This document shows, piece by piece, positions 12,333 to 19,414 of a stretch of 20,357 bases of DNA. This DNA is from a virus. Where the stretch lies: positions 1 through 20,357 of the IMG/VR virus record IMGVR_UViG_3300043409_001760, one strand, 5' to 3'. Position 1 is the first letter of the stretch; every line of letters starts with the position of its first letter. Below the pieces are notes generated by a model. It searched no databases and was not told the origin of the DNA. It was given only the letters and a program-made list of their open reading frames with translations. A program made the position numbers and the translations under genes.

Positions 12333-14014
12333 TAAGTCCCCAGAAGAGCTTGCAGGGCGGTGGTTCCGTCCGGCGCGGTTTTGGTTTCAGACATGAGCTT
12401 TGCGCCTTGAACGGCGACCATGCCCATTTGGGCTTGTTGCTGCATCGCCGCTTGCTGCTGGCGTTGCTGGCGGCGCTCGGCGACTGCGCCCTCTTGGCGG
12501 AGGATCGTGGCGGGACTGCCAAGGACGCGGCTGTAGATGTTGACCGCCTCATCGGGGTCAAGCTTGTCCAGTGCCTCGGGATAGAGGCCGGCGAGGTTGC
12601 CGATGAAACTCACGGTCCGTTCAATCGCGATCGTCGCGCTAGCCTGCTGCGCCTGCGCCAGGATAGAGATAAACTCGACCCGCAGCTCAGCGCCTTGGAT
12701 GGCTTCGGGCGGCTCGGGCAGCATCTCTTGCCGGGAGAGGATGGCAAAGGCGCGGTCAATCAGGGGATTCAGCAGCTCAGCGCCTAGGCGTTCGAGCACC
12801 GGGCCGAGGGCGATCAGCTTCTCTTGCTGGCGAGCGGCAATCTCGGCGGCGGTGATGTTGCTGCGCTCATCGCTGGAAATCAGCAAGAACAAGTCGGCAT
12901 AGAAGGCGCGGGAGATTTGGCGCTTCTTCTCCTGCATGTCCATCGAAATGCCGCTCAGGTCGATCTGGTAGCGGTTTAGCGGTACGATGCCTTCGATGCC
13001 CTTGGCGGTGTTCAGGTAGGTGATACCACCGGGAAGGGTGTTGATCTCCTGGCCGCGCAACTCAGTCGGGACGGCAAGCGGCGGGTCGACCTGGTTGGCA
13101 ATGCCTTGCGCCCGCTTGCGCTCAAGCGCTTGAATGGCCTTGACCGTCGGCAGGGCGGCAGAGCCGGGGCCGCTGCCGTAGGTGTCATTACCGGCCACAT
13201 CCCAACGTGGAGCCATGAATGGGACTTCATTGTAGCCGCCGACATAAAGCGGAGAGTCGCAATTCTTGCCAAGTTCCAGGTAGACGCAGCGCCATGGCTT
13301 GCCGTTCTCAAAGGGGGACCCGACTGCGCGGGCGTGATTAGGCTCGATGGCGTGCAAGATGTCCACCAGCGCGTCAAGATCTCCCTTCTCGTAGAGCGTG
13401 CGGGTGTTATGGCCGCAGACGTCAAGGCCGAACTGCTCGACAACTTGGCCGACCGTCATGCGGAATTGGCGATAAAGAGTGTCGGCTCGCTTGTCGGCGC
13501 TGAGGGAGATGCAGTATTCACCGGCGGTGAAAGCGTGGCAACGGATGCCGTCTTCCAAGTGTTCATCGACCATCAAGCAAGCAGTGCCGAAAAGCGGCAG
13601 CTCTTCATAAAGAGAGTGCAGCGAGTTGTAGAGATTGGACTTAGCAAAGACGCGCTCCATGATCTGCTGCACGGCGTAGAGATATTCCCGAACGTCGGGC
13701 AGATCCTCTTGCGCCGGGTTCGGCAGGGTGAGCTTAAACCAAGGGCGGGCGGGGGAGGTGACGCCGCTCATTAATCCGGCAGAGAGGGTGCGTAGCTCAA
13801 GTGTGCCGTGCTCATCGAGGATGCGGCTTCGGCTCGGCGTCTGGTTGCTGTTGTCGGTGCTGTTGAAGCGGCCCAAGTTTGGGTTGACCAGCTCGCTCAG
13901 GTCTTTCCACTCGCTCAGCTTGCGGTCACGCTCAGCCCGCAAGGCAGCATGGCGGCGCAAGATGCGCTGGCGCAGCTCCATCGGCTGGGGAATGTCGGGT
14001 TTGCTGTGCATCAT
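12332..14014 (-). CDS. Portal protein (head-to-tail connecting protein)
   Basis: A T7-like portal of the phage head-to-tail connecting protein family (560 aa, usual length 500-600). The N-terminus (LRQRILRRHAALRAERDRKLSEWKDLSELVNPN) is typical, followed by TLELRTLSAGLMSGVTSPARPWFKL, a segment conserved in this family, and later a portal core with PLFGTACLMVDE and YGSGPGSAALPTVKAIQALE. The C-terminal 150 residues are helical and Gln/Ala-rich. It forms the dodecameric ring through which TerL pumps DNA. The GTG at 14017 is not preferred; the ATG at 14014 overlaps the upstream stop (TGATG). Confidence 0.93.
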   Translation of the reverse strand: MMHSKPDIPQPMELRQRILRRHAALRAERDRKLSEWKDLSELVNPNLGRFNSTDNSNQTPSRSRILDEHGTLELRTLSAGLMSGVTSPARPWFKLTLPNPAQEDLPDVREYLYAVQQIMERVFAKSNLYNSLHSLYEELPLFGTACLMVDEHLEDGIRCHAFTAGEYCISLSADKRADTLYRQFRMTVGQVVEQFGLDVCGHNTRTLYEKGDLDALVDILHAIEPNHARAVGSPFENGKPWRCVYLELGKNCDSPLYVGGYNEVPFMAPRWDVAGNDTYGSGPGSAALPTVKAIQALERKRAQGIANQVDPPLAVPTELRGQEINTLPGGITYLNTAKGIEGIVPLNRYQIDLSGISMDMQEKKRQISRAFYADLFLLISSDERSNITAAEIAARQQEKLIALGPVLERLGAELLNPLIDRAFAILSRQEMLPEPPEAIQGAELRVEFISILAQAQQASATIAIERTVSFIGNLAGLYPEALDKLDPDEAVNIYSRVLGSPATILRQEGAVAERRQQRQQQAAMQQQAQMGMVAVQGAKLMSETKTAPDGTTALQALLGT

Positions 14015-14229
14015 CACTGTCCCAGCATGGTTTTCTTGGTGGTGGTGGCGGGAGTCTCAAGGCCCATTGCCCCGGTGAGGTTGGAATTTGATTTTTGACC
14101 TGACAGCGCTTGTTTACGCCGCTCGTCTTCGATGGCTCGCATCATTTGGACATCGCCGGGGCGTGGGGTGGAGGGCGGGGGCGGCGGCGGCTTAGGCGGC
14201 TTTGGTGATTTAGGGGAGGACATACACAT
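14014..14229 (-). CDS. Small proline-rich protein between terminase and portal (71 aa)
   Basis: The ATG at 14227-14229 is preferred because AGGAG lies seven bases upstream; a TTG two codons earlier is in frame but closer to it. The N-terminal third is Pro/Lys/Ser-rich, with PKPPKPPPPPPSTPRPGD, and the rest is a short helix containing RAIEDERRKQALSG. Small proline-rich proteins with this gene position are common in podoviruses and related phages; the role is unknown but a head-neck or DNA-entry factor is plausible. It overlaps the portal start. Confidence 0.7.
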   Translation of the reverse strand: MCMSSPKSPKPPKPPPPPPSTPRPGDVQMMRAIEDERRKQALSGQKSNSNLTGAMGLETPATTTKKTMLGQ

Positions 14230-14231
14230 GC

Positions 14232-15731
14232 TCAAACTCCTGCATTGGGGTTATAGGCTTTCTTGGTTTGGCGGGTGAATTGCGGGGTTGCCTCTCCTCG
14301 TGAGAGCGAGTCGTCTTTGCGAATGTCGCGAGTTCCAACCGGCACAGCCCAAAGCAAGGCGATGGAATCGGCAAAGTCGGGTGAGCCGACGCGCCGGGCC
14401 TTCATCTCGTCCTTGCTCTCCAGCTTGATCCGGCTGTCATTGTCGTACTTGAAAAGCCTGGTTGTCAGCTCGCGTTCCAAGCGGTCATCATCCGGCAAAC
14501 GAAGCTTGGGCAGCTCATCGCGGAGAGTTCCCCACATCGAATCGCCGCGACTGGCATATTTGCGATCAGCGCTGGCGTGATTGTTCAGGACTTCATTCAC
14601 CACCCATCCCCAGTTACGCAAGATGTCAATGACACCGCCGCCGACACCGCCGCCGTCAATGTTGATAGCTTCAGGGCTCAGCTCTTTGGCAAGTGCGCCG
14701 ATCATGCCCGCAAGCTGCGTGGTGTCAGACTTGGGCAGGATAACGGGCTTGCGATAAGCGCAATCGCGGCCGCGCCGGACGGTAATCACCGCATCGTCAT
14801 CGCCAAAGCGGGCGACGTCACAAGCAATGACAATCGGATCGGCGGGATGGACTTCGACCACGCGCTTACGGGCAGCTTGCACCGGGTCGCGGCCAATGAA
14901 TTGATTGGATGAACTGGAAGGGAATTCGCCACGGATACGGACTTTCACCCGGTCGGAGTCTTCGCCGTGGATCTTCACTTCTTCGGCCAGCTCGGCCTTG
15001 TTGGTGACTTTCACGGTGCGGCTGTCGACCTTGCGACCCTTCCAACGCTTCGCCTCAGCCCCGTAGAAGCAATCGTAAAAAGCGCCGCTGTTCTGGGTTG
15101 GGTTCCCGAAGGCGCACCAGATGATCTCCGTCTCTTTGTCAGTTAGTGCGCCGTTGGCGACTTCCCAGACGATTTGAGGGATGCCGGAAGCCTCATCGAA
15201 GATCAAGAGCAAGCGGCGCTTCTGGTTGTGCAGGCCGGCAAAGGCTTCGGTGTTATGCTCGCTCCATGTCGACATGTCAAAGCGCCATGTCTCCGACTTC
15301 TCCGGATCGGCGCTGAAGATGGCGGACTTAGTGAGCTTAAACCAGTGCTTGCAGATAAGCAGGTTGAACCACTTACTGACTTCCGCCCAAGTCTTCTTGC
15401 GCAGCTGGTCTTCGGTGTTGGCGGTGACAATGCCCTTGCTGTCGGTCATCGTTGCCAAATTCCAGAGGATAAGCCAGCTAACGCAGGCGCTCTTGCCGAT
15501 GCCGTGGCCGGAGCTGACGCAGAGGCGCACCGGGCGAAGCAAGGCATCATCGACGCTGATGCCGTTCTTGATGTCAGTGAGGACGCCAACGGCCCATTCG
15601 TCCGGGCCATCGAAGTCTTGCAAGGGGCCGGGCTCACCCCAAGGGAAAGCGATCTGCACGAACTTGAGCGGGTCTTTTGAGCAGCCCGCCATCAGCTCAA
15701 GCAATTCCTGTTCGGGGTCGATGGCGATCAT
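14232..15731 (-). CDS. terL: Terminase large subunit (packaging ATPase/nuclease)
   Basis: The packaging motor ATPase and genome-cutting nuclease. Walker A SGHGIGKS is at residues 74-81 and Walker B LLLIFDE at 174-180, followed by AS. The C-terminal RNase H-like nuclease has acidic residues at Asp305 (ACDVARFGDD), Asp359 (INIDGGG) and Asp455 (SPDFADSIAL). All signatures are intact and the 499-aa length is usual. Its start overlaps the TerS stop (ATGA) and it ends close to the proline-rich gene. It should dock on the portal encoded two genes downstream. Confidence 0.95.
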   Translation of the reverse strand: MIAIDPEQELLELMAGCSKDPLKFVQIAFPWGEPGPLQDFDGPDEWAVGVLTDIKNGISVDDALLRPVRLCVSSGHGIGKSACVSWLILWNLATMTDSKGIVTANTEDQLRKKTWAEVSKWFNLLICKHWFKLTKSAIFSADPEKSETWRFDMSTWSEHNTEAFAGLHNQKRRLLLIFDEASGIPQIVWEVANGALTDKETEIIWCAFGNPTQNSGAFYDCFYGAEAKRWKGRKVDSRTVKVTNKAELAEEVKIHGEDSDRVKVRIRGEFPSSSSNQFIGRDPVQAARKRVVEVHPADPIVIACDVARFGDDDAVITVRRGRDCAYRKPVILPKSDTTQLAGMIGALAKELSPEAINIDGGGVGGGVIDILRNWGWVVNEVLNNHASADRKYASRGDSMWGTLRDELPKLRLPDDDRLERELTTRLFKYDNDSRIKLESKDEMKARRVGSPDFADSIALLWAVPVGTRDIRKDDSLSRGEATPQFTRQTKKAYNPNAGV

Positions 15732-16240
15732 TTGTCCCCCTTGAGGCGGCGGCGAACCGCTTCAAGCCGAGAACCAAGCTCGACATTGCCAGAAACCTCC
15801 AGCTTGTCGGTAAACATGCCGAGGTGACGGCCAAGCAAGGTCAGCGCGGCCACCTTGTCATTAAGCTTGACCTTGATATTTCGGCTTGATCCCTTCTCGC
15901 TCTCGGAGCTGGTTTCCGCGACTTCTGCAACGCAAGCAGCTGCATCATCGCTGAGTTCTTCTGAGGGAACGAGCTTGACTCCATCCGGCCCCCAAGACAT
16001 GACTTTGCGCGGATCGCCAAAGGCAATCTTTGCCAATTCCTTCACCACGGCGTCTTGCGTCACTGCAACACGCTGGCCGCGAACTTCCATCGCCTTGACG
16101 ATTGCCGCTTGCACATCTTCACGCTGCATCAGGCGTGTGCCAGCTACAGACGAGTGAGCGTATCCAGCTTCTTCAGCGGCGCGCGTCTGATTCAAATGAA
16201 CCAGGTAACAATCCACGAATTTTTGATGCTGGGGGTTCAT
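15728..16240 (-). CDS. terS: Terminase small subunit (Terminase_2-like)
   Basis: The N-terminal region LVHLNQTRAAEEAGYAHSSVAGTRLMQREDVQAAI is a classic Terminase_2 helix-turn-helix segment that recognises packaging DNA. The rest is a helical oligomerisation region with an Arg-rich tail. The frame is open upstream to 16294, but the ATG at 16238-16240 (MNPQHQKFVDCYL) matches the usual N-terminus and has GGAAAG about ten bases upstream. An earlier ATG at 16273 lies inside the repeat region. At 170 aa the length is normal. It is the first gene of the leftward late operon. Confidence 0.9.
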   Translation of the reverse strand: MNPQHQKFVDCYLVHLNQTRAAEEAGYAHSSVAGTRLMQREDVQAAIVKAMEVRGQRVAVTQDAVVKELAKIAFGDPRKVMSWGPDGVKLVPSEELSDDAAACVAEVAETSSESEKGSSRNIKVKLNDKVAALTLLGRHLGMFTDKLEVSGNVELGSRLEAVRRRLKGDK

Positions 16241-16261
16241 TGCGCTTTTTCTTTCCGCGTT

Positions 16262-16289
16262 ATATTCGTTCATGCGAATATTCGAATAT
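16262..16289. promoter_or_regulatory. Overlapping inverted repeats in the divergent late control region
   Basis: Half-site ATATTCG appears twice on the plus strand (16262-16268, 16278-16284), and its complement CGAATAT twice (16275-16281, 16283-16289). The first pair forms a 7-bp inverted repeat with a 6-nt spacer. The second overlaps as the perfect 12-bp palindrome ATATTCGAATAT (16278-16289). The centres are 12 bp apart. The array lies between the divergent TerS and Bbp19-like genes, where both late promoters must be, so it could be an operator for a late regulator. No convincing -35/-10 pair was found for either direction. Confidence 0.55.
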
Positions 16290-16315
16290 ATCACTCATTT
16301 AAAGGCTGCAAGACG

Positions 16316-16624
16316 ATGAGCCAAGAGAAATCCGCCAGCGAAATCCAGCGCGACAAGGTGAAGCAAGCGTTTCACGAAGAGCGCCGCCGCCGTGTCGCTG
16401 TCGGGGTCGAGCAGATGGCTAATTCACCGGAGGGCCGCGCCCTGCTGTGGGAAATCCTCAACGCCTCGCATGTCTTCGGCGATTGCTACGCAGCGAGCCC
16501 CACCGACACCGCCTACAACCTCGGTGCCCGCTCAGTCGGCTTGAACCTGCTTAACCTCGCTCTCCCCGCTCACTCCGAACTTATCAGCCTCTTAACCAAG
16601 GAAAACACATGTCCGATCAAGTGA
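16316..16624 (+). CDS. Bbp19-like phage protein (102 aa)
   Basis: The frame is open upstream of 16316, but the region before it overlaps TerS and the repeats; the ATG at 16316 (MSQEKSASEIQRDKV) is the first sensible start, with AAAGG about ten bases upstream. Residues about 38-90 (SPEGRALLWEILNASHVF onward, then YNLGARSVGLNLLNLALPAHSELISLL) match the pattern of the Bbp19 family found beside head genes of BPP-1-like podoviruses: GR-x-LLW, VF, then NxGxRxVGLxLL. The function is unknown; an assembly role is likely from its constant place. Its 3' end overlaps the scaffold start by 16 bases. Confidence 0.75.
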   Translation: MSQEKSASEIQRDKVKQAFHEERRRRVAVGVEQMANSPEGRALLWEILNASHVFGDCYAASPTDTAYNLGARSVGLNLLNLALPAHSELISLLTKENTCPIK

Positions 16625-17316
16625 ACCAGGGTGAAGTCAATGCCGCGCCTTCTCTCGTTTCTCCTACTGCTGCGCCCTCTGCCGCCGCTCCTGCCGTCAA
16701 TGCCAGCGCTGCGCCCGTATCAGCACCCGCAGCCGCCGCCCCGGCGTTGGCCCCGCGCCGCCAGTCGCTGCTGACCGCTCCGGAGCCTGTTGCAGAAACC
16801 AAGCAGGAAGCCGCGCCCGCCGCAGAAGCTAAGCCCGATGGCGAGGCTAAGACTATTGAAGGCGTTCCGGAAAAGTATGAATTCAAGGTCGATGGCTTTG
16901 AGTTCATCGACACCGCGCTTGCCGACAAGGCCGCACCAATTCTCCAGAAGCTCGGCCTCAACAACGAGCAAGCCAACGCTCTCGCGCAGGTCTACGCCGA
17001 ACACCTCACCCAGCAGGGCGAACTTTACGAAGCCAATCAGCAGAAAGCTTTCTTTGAAAAGCTTGATGGCTGGGAAGCCGAAACCCAAAAGCAGTTTGGC
17101 GACAAGCTGCCGCAAGCCCTTGAGAGCGCAAAGATCGCTCTCCAATACTTGGAGTCTCCCGAACTTGTGGAGCTTCTTGACACCTCCGGCCTTGGTTCTC
17201 ATCCCAATGTCATCCGCAGCCTAGCCAAGCTGGGCGGGCGGATGCGGGAACGAGAAACCGCGCTCGGAGTCTCGACCCCGCAGAGCGCCGACGCCTGGGG
17301 CTTCGGAAATCGATAA
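16609..17316 (+). CDS. Putative capsid scaffolding protein
   Basis: A 235-aa protein with an Ala/Pro/Val-rich, low-complexity N-terminus (residues 1-85) and an acidic helical second half containing LQKLGLNNEQANALAQVYAEHL and a C-terminal helix-turn region (LGLGSH-like, SLAKLGGRMRERETALG). This composition and place, immediately before the major capsid gene, are typical of podovirus scaffolds, which assemble the procapsid and then leave. AAGGAAAACAC precedes the ATG. No protease motif is visible, so a separate maturation protease is not encoded here. Confidence 0.8.
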   Translation: MSDQVNQGEVNAAPSLVSPTAAPSAAAPAVNASAAPVSAPAAAAPALAPRRQSLLTAPEPVAETKQEAAPAAEAKPDGEAKTIEGVPEKYEFKVDGFEFIDTALADKAAPILQKLGLNNEQANALAQVYAEHLTQQGELYEANQQKAFFEKLDGWEAETQKQFGDKLPQALESAKIALQYLESPELVELLDTSGLGSHPNVIRSLAKLGGRMRERETALGVSTPQSADAWGFGNR

Positions 17317-17341
17317 CAACAGATAAGCAAGGAAACACCCC

Positions 17342-18391
17342 ATGGCCCTCCTCAACAGTACCCAGCTTGGTCTTTTTGACCTGACCAAGCGCCTCGACGG
17401 CTCCGGCAAGGTCGTCGACATCGCCGAAATCGCCGTCAAGCAAAACGACATTCTTGATGACATGATGTTCGTCGAATGCAATGACGGCTCCGGTCACAAG
17501 ATCAACGCCCGCATGGGCTACCCCGCCCCTACTTGGCGCGAGCTCAACAACGGCGTCGACTTCGCGAAGTCTGACGTTCAAGTCCTGCGCGAAACCTGCG
17601 GCCTCATGGGCAGTATGGTTCGCGTCGATGCCAAGGCCGTCGAACTCGCTGGCGGCGGCAAAGCTGCCAGCGCTCGCAACGCCGACGAAAAGACCGCCGT
17701 GTCCAACCTCTTCGCCCAAGAGATCATTGGCGTCACTCAAGGCATGTCCGATGAAGCTGCTTCGACCATCATCTATGGCAGCTTGGCCGCTGACTCGAAG
17801 AAATTCACCGGCCTCGCCCCCCGTTACTCGCAGCTCACCGGCGAAAGTGCCACCAAGCAGAACGTCCTTGACGCCATTGGCAACGCTGGCGCTCTCAACA
17901 CCTCGATTTGGCTGGTCGTCCATGGCGGCGTCGGCCTACAGGGCATCTACCCCAAGAATACTAAGGCAGGCATCCAGCATGTCCAAGTCAGCAACGGCAC
18001 CCCTGTTCTAACTGATGCCCCCAACGGCGGCCAGTACCTCGCCTATGTCGATGAACTGAGCTGGAACCTCGGTATCGCTCTTCAGAACTGGGAAACCTGC
18101 ATTCGCATCGCCAACGTCGATACCACCAAGCTTCTGACCGATGACGCCTATGTTAAGACCATCCTCAAGAAGATGATTCAGGCCAGCGAGATCGTCAGCA
18201 AGTTCCGCATGGGCAAGGCCTGCTTCTACATGAACCGCCTCGCTCGCACCGCCCTACGTCTCGGCTACATGGAGCGCAGCGCCAATACCATCACCTTCGA
18301 CAGCGTGGCCGGTAAGCAGGCCATGCAGTTCGGTGAAATCCCCGTGCGCCTCTGCGAAAGCATCATCAACACCGAAGCCAAGCTCACATAA
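17342..18391 (+). CDS. Major capsid protein (BPP-1/Bcep22-like)
   Basis: 349 aa, matching podovirus major capsid proteins of the BPP-1/Bcep22-like group. The N-terminal pattern LLNSTQLGLFDLTKRLDGSGKVVDIAE, then GHKINARMGYPAPTWRELNNG, FAKSDVQVLRETCG and, around residues 137-155, MSDEAASTIIYGSLAADSKKF followed by GLAPRYSQL is the signature of this family. An HK97-like fold is expected from family knowledge. AAGGAAACACC lies before the ATG, and a strong hairpin follows the stop. It is probably the most abundant structural product. Confidence 0.92.
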   Translation: MALLNSTQLGLFDLTKRLDGSGKVVDIAEIAVKQNDILDDMMFVECNDGSGHKINARMGYPAPTWRELNNGVDFAKSDVQVLRETCGLMGSMVRVDAKAVELAGGGKAASARNADEKTAVSNLFAQEIIGVTQGMSDEAASTIIYGSLAADSKKFTGLAPRYSQLTGESATKQNVLDAIGNAGALNTSIWLVVHGGVGLQGIYPKNTKAGIQHVQVSNGTPVLTDAPNGGQYLAYVDELSWNLGIALQNWETCIRIANVDTTKLLTDDAYVKTILKKMIQASEIVSKFRMGKACFYMNRLARTALRLGYMERSANTITFDSVAGKQAMQFGEIPVRLCESIINTEAKLT

Positions 18392-18397
18392 ACCCCA

Positions 18398-18420
18398 CCG
18401 GGGGCTGAATAAGCCCCCGG
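18398..18420 (+). other. Hairpin between capsid and decoration genes
   Basis: A perfect 9-bp stem (CCGGGGGCT against AGCCCCCGG) with the 5-nt loop GAATA begins six bases after the capsid stop. No T-run follows, so it is not a full intrinsic terminator. It may protect the 3' end of the capsid mRNA or mark a processing or attenuation point. The next gene has its own GACAGGA ribosome binding site. Confidence 0.65.
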
Positions 18421-18438
18421 AAGACAGGAATCACCCAC

Positions 18439-19110
18439 ATGACCACCGACTACGCCACCAAACTCAGCGCCTCCCAAGTCGTCCCCGTCACCGCCAACAC
18501 CGTCACCCCTTCGACCAACCAGTTGAAGCTCGGCACCGGCATGAAGACCAACTTGGGTAATGTCATCGGCCCGAAGAACCTCCACCTCAAAATCAACATC
18601 GAGGTTGCCCCAACCGTCAGCACCAACGCCAACGGCTCCGGCGCTGAGCCCGCCGTCACCTTCCAGTTGCGCGGCTCGCAAAACGCCGACATGAGCGGCA
18701 GCGTCATCCTGCTTCAGTCCGCTGGTTACCGCCCCGGCGTCAGCGCTCGCGCCAACTCCACCGGCTACACCGCTGGTACTGTCGCCGCCAAAACCGGCAG
18801 CGTCCGCACCCCCGCCGTCCCGAACGGCTTCCAGTACCGCTGCACCACCTCCGGCACCTCTGCCGCTTCCGAGCCGGTCTTCCCGACCGTCCCCGGCCAA
18901 ACGGTCGTTGATGGTACCGTCACATGGACCTGCGAAGTCGCCGAAGGCCGTCAGCTCATCGCCACCAAAGAGCTCGACTTCTGTCCCGCCGTCCCCGCCA
19001 GCGCTTACGCCTACTTCGACGTGACCTACAGCGTCGGCGCCACCGCTCTTGATGGCGCTCTCACTGTCACCACCCAGCTGGTCGACGGCGAGCAAGTCAA
19101 CTGGCGCTGA
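18439..19110 (+). CDS. Bbp16-like capsid decoration protein with an inserted module (223 aa)
   Basis: Residues 1-95 and 168-223 fit the Bbp16-type head protein seen next to BPP-1-like capsid genes: an N-terminal strand region, FQLRGSQNADMSGSVILL near residues 75-92, and the C-terminal part with ASAYAYFDVTYSVGATALDGALTVTTQLVDG. Between them, residues about 107-165 contain the inserted module (NGFQYRCTTSGTSAASEP, then TVVDGTVTWTCE) also present in the tail tubular protein. Family members with and without the insert would settle its boundaries. It probably stabilises the expanded capsid or displays the module on its surface (inference). Confidence 0.72.
   Translation: MTTDYATKLSASQVVPVTANTVTPSTNQLKLGTGMKTNLGNVIGPKNLHLKINIEVAPTVSTNANGSGAEPAVTFQLRGSQNADMSGSVILLQSAGYRPGVSARANSTGYTAGTVAAKTGSVRTPAVPNGFQYRCTTSGTSAASEPVFPTVPGQTVVDGTVTWTCEVAEGRQLIATKELDFCPAVPASAYAYFDVTYSVGATALDGALTVTTQLVDGEQVNWR
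18757..18933 (+). repeat. Inserted module, copy 1 (in the decoration protein)
   Basis: The translated segment around residues 107-165 ends with the signature TVVDGTVTWTC. It matches residues about 70-126 of the tail tubular protein: NG-(F/Y)-x-Y-x-x-T-T-x-G-T-S before EP-x-x-PT-x-x-G-x-TVVDGTVTWTC. Boundaries are approximate. Confidence 0.7.
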
Positions 19111-19118
19111 GGTAGACC

Positions 19119-19364
19119 ATGCGATTCAAAGCCATTCAAACCTGCTTCATCGGCCATCACCTGCTTAAACCCGGTCAGGAGATCGAGCTGGCGGATGACT
19201 ACCCGGACACCCCGGGCGTCATCGAGGCTTTGAATCGCCCTCCTCCTCCCGGTCCCGTGGATGAAGAAGAGGACCCCGGCAGTGACGGCGAGGGTGATCC
19301 CTCCAAGCCGGGCGATCCTTCCAAGCCAAAGCGCGGACGAAAGCCCAAGACTAAAACCGAATAA
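19119..19364 (+). CDS. Small protein with acidic then basic tail (81 aa)
   Basis: The first 40 residues (FKAIQTCFIGHHLLKPGQEIEL) form a compact beta-like part of a kind found in small proteins encoded between podovirus head and tail genes. A proline run, an acidic stretch EEEDPGSDGEGD, and a basic tail KPKRGRKPKTKTE follow. The GAGGTAGACC before the ATG is a usable ribosome binding site. The charged tail could bind DNA or capsid; function unknown. Confidence 0.68.
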   Translation: MRFKAIQTCFIGHHLLKPGQEIELADDYPDTPGVIEALNRPPPPGPVDEEEDPGSDGEGDPSKPGDPSKPKRGRKPKTKTE

Positions 19365-19369
19365 CCCAG

Positions 19370-19397
19370 AGGGGGAGGAAATAAAACTCCTCCCCCT
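19370..19397 (+). other. Hairpin before the tail tubular gene
   Basis: A perfect 10-bp stem (AGGGGGAGGA against TCCTCCCCCT) with an 8-nt loop lies just after the 81-aa gene. Only TTCT follows, so termination would be weak at best. It resembles the hairpin after the capsid gene in placement and in being followed by a GACAGGA ribosome binding site. Confidence 0.6.
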
Positions 19398-19414
19398 TCT
19401 GACAGGAGCAAAGC

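Noticed and set aside
13106-13774. 222-aa plus-strand ORF opposite the portal
   Set aside because: The portal on the minus strand has clear family motifs. This ORF has only compositional length and no coupled neighbours.
16055-16315. N-terminal extension of the Bbp19-like gene
   Set aside because: It runs antisense through TerS and the inverted repeats. The start at 16316 gives the family's normal length.
17210-17923. 237-aa minus-strand ORF opposite the scaffold and capsid genes
   Set aside because: Antisense shadow; the capsid reading on the plus strand matches a strong family signature.
18265-19095. 276-aa minus-strand ORF opposite the decoration gene
   Set aside because: It is the antisense of a well-supported family gene. 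Its Gly/Ala/Asp-rich composition is the shadow of GC-rich codons, and it has no plausible domain.
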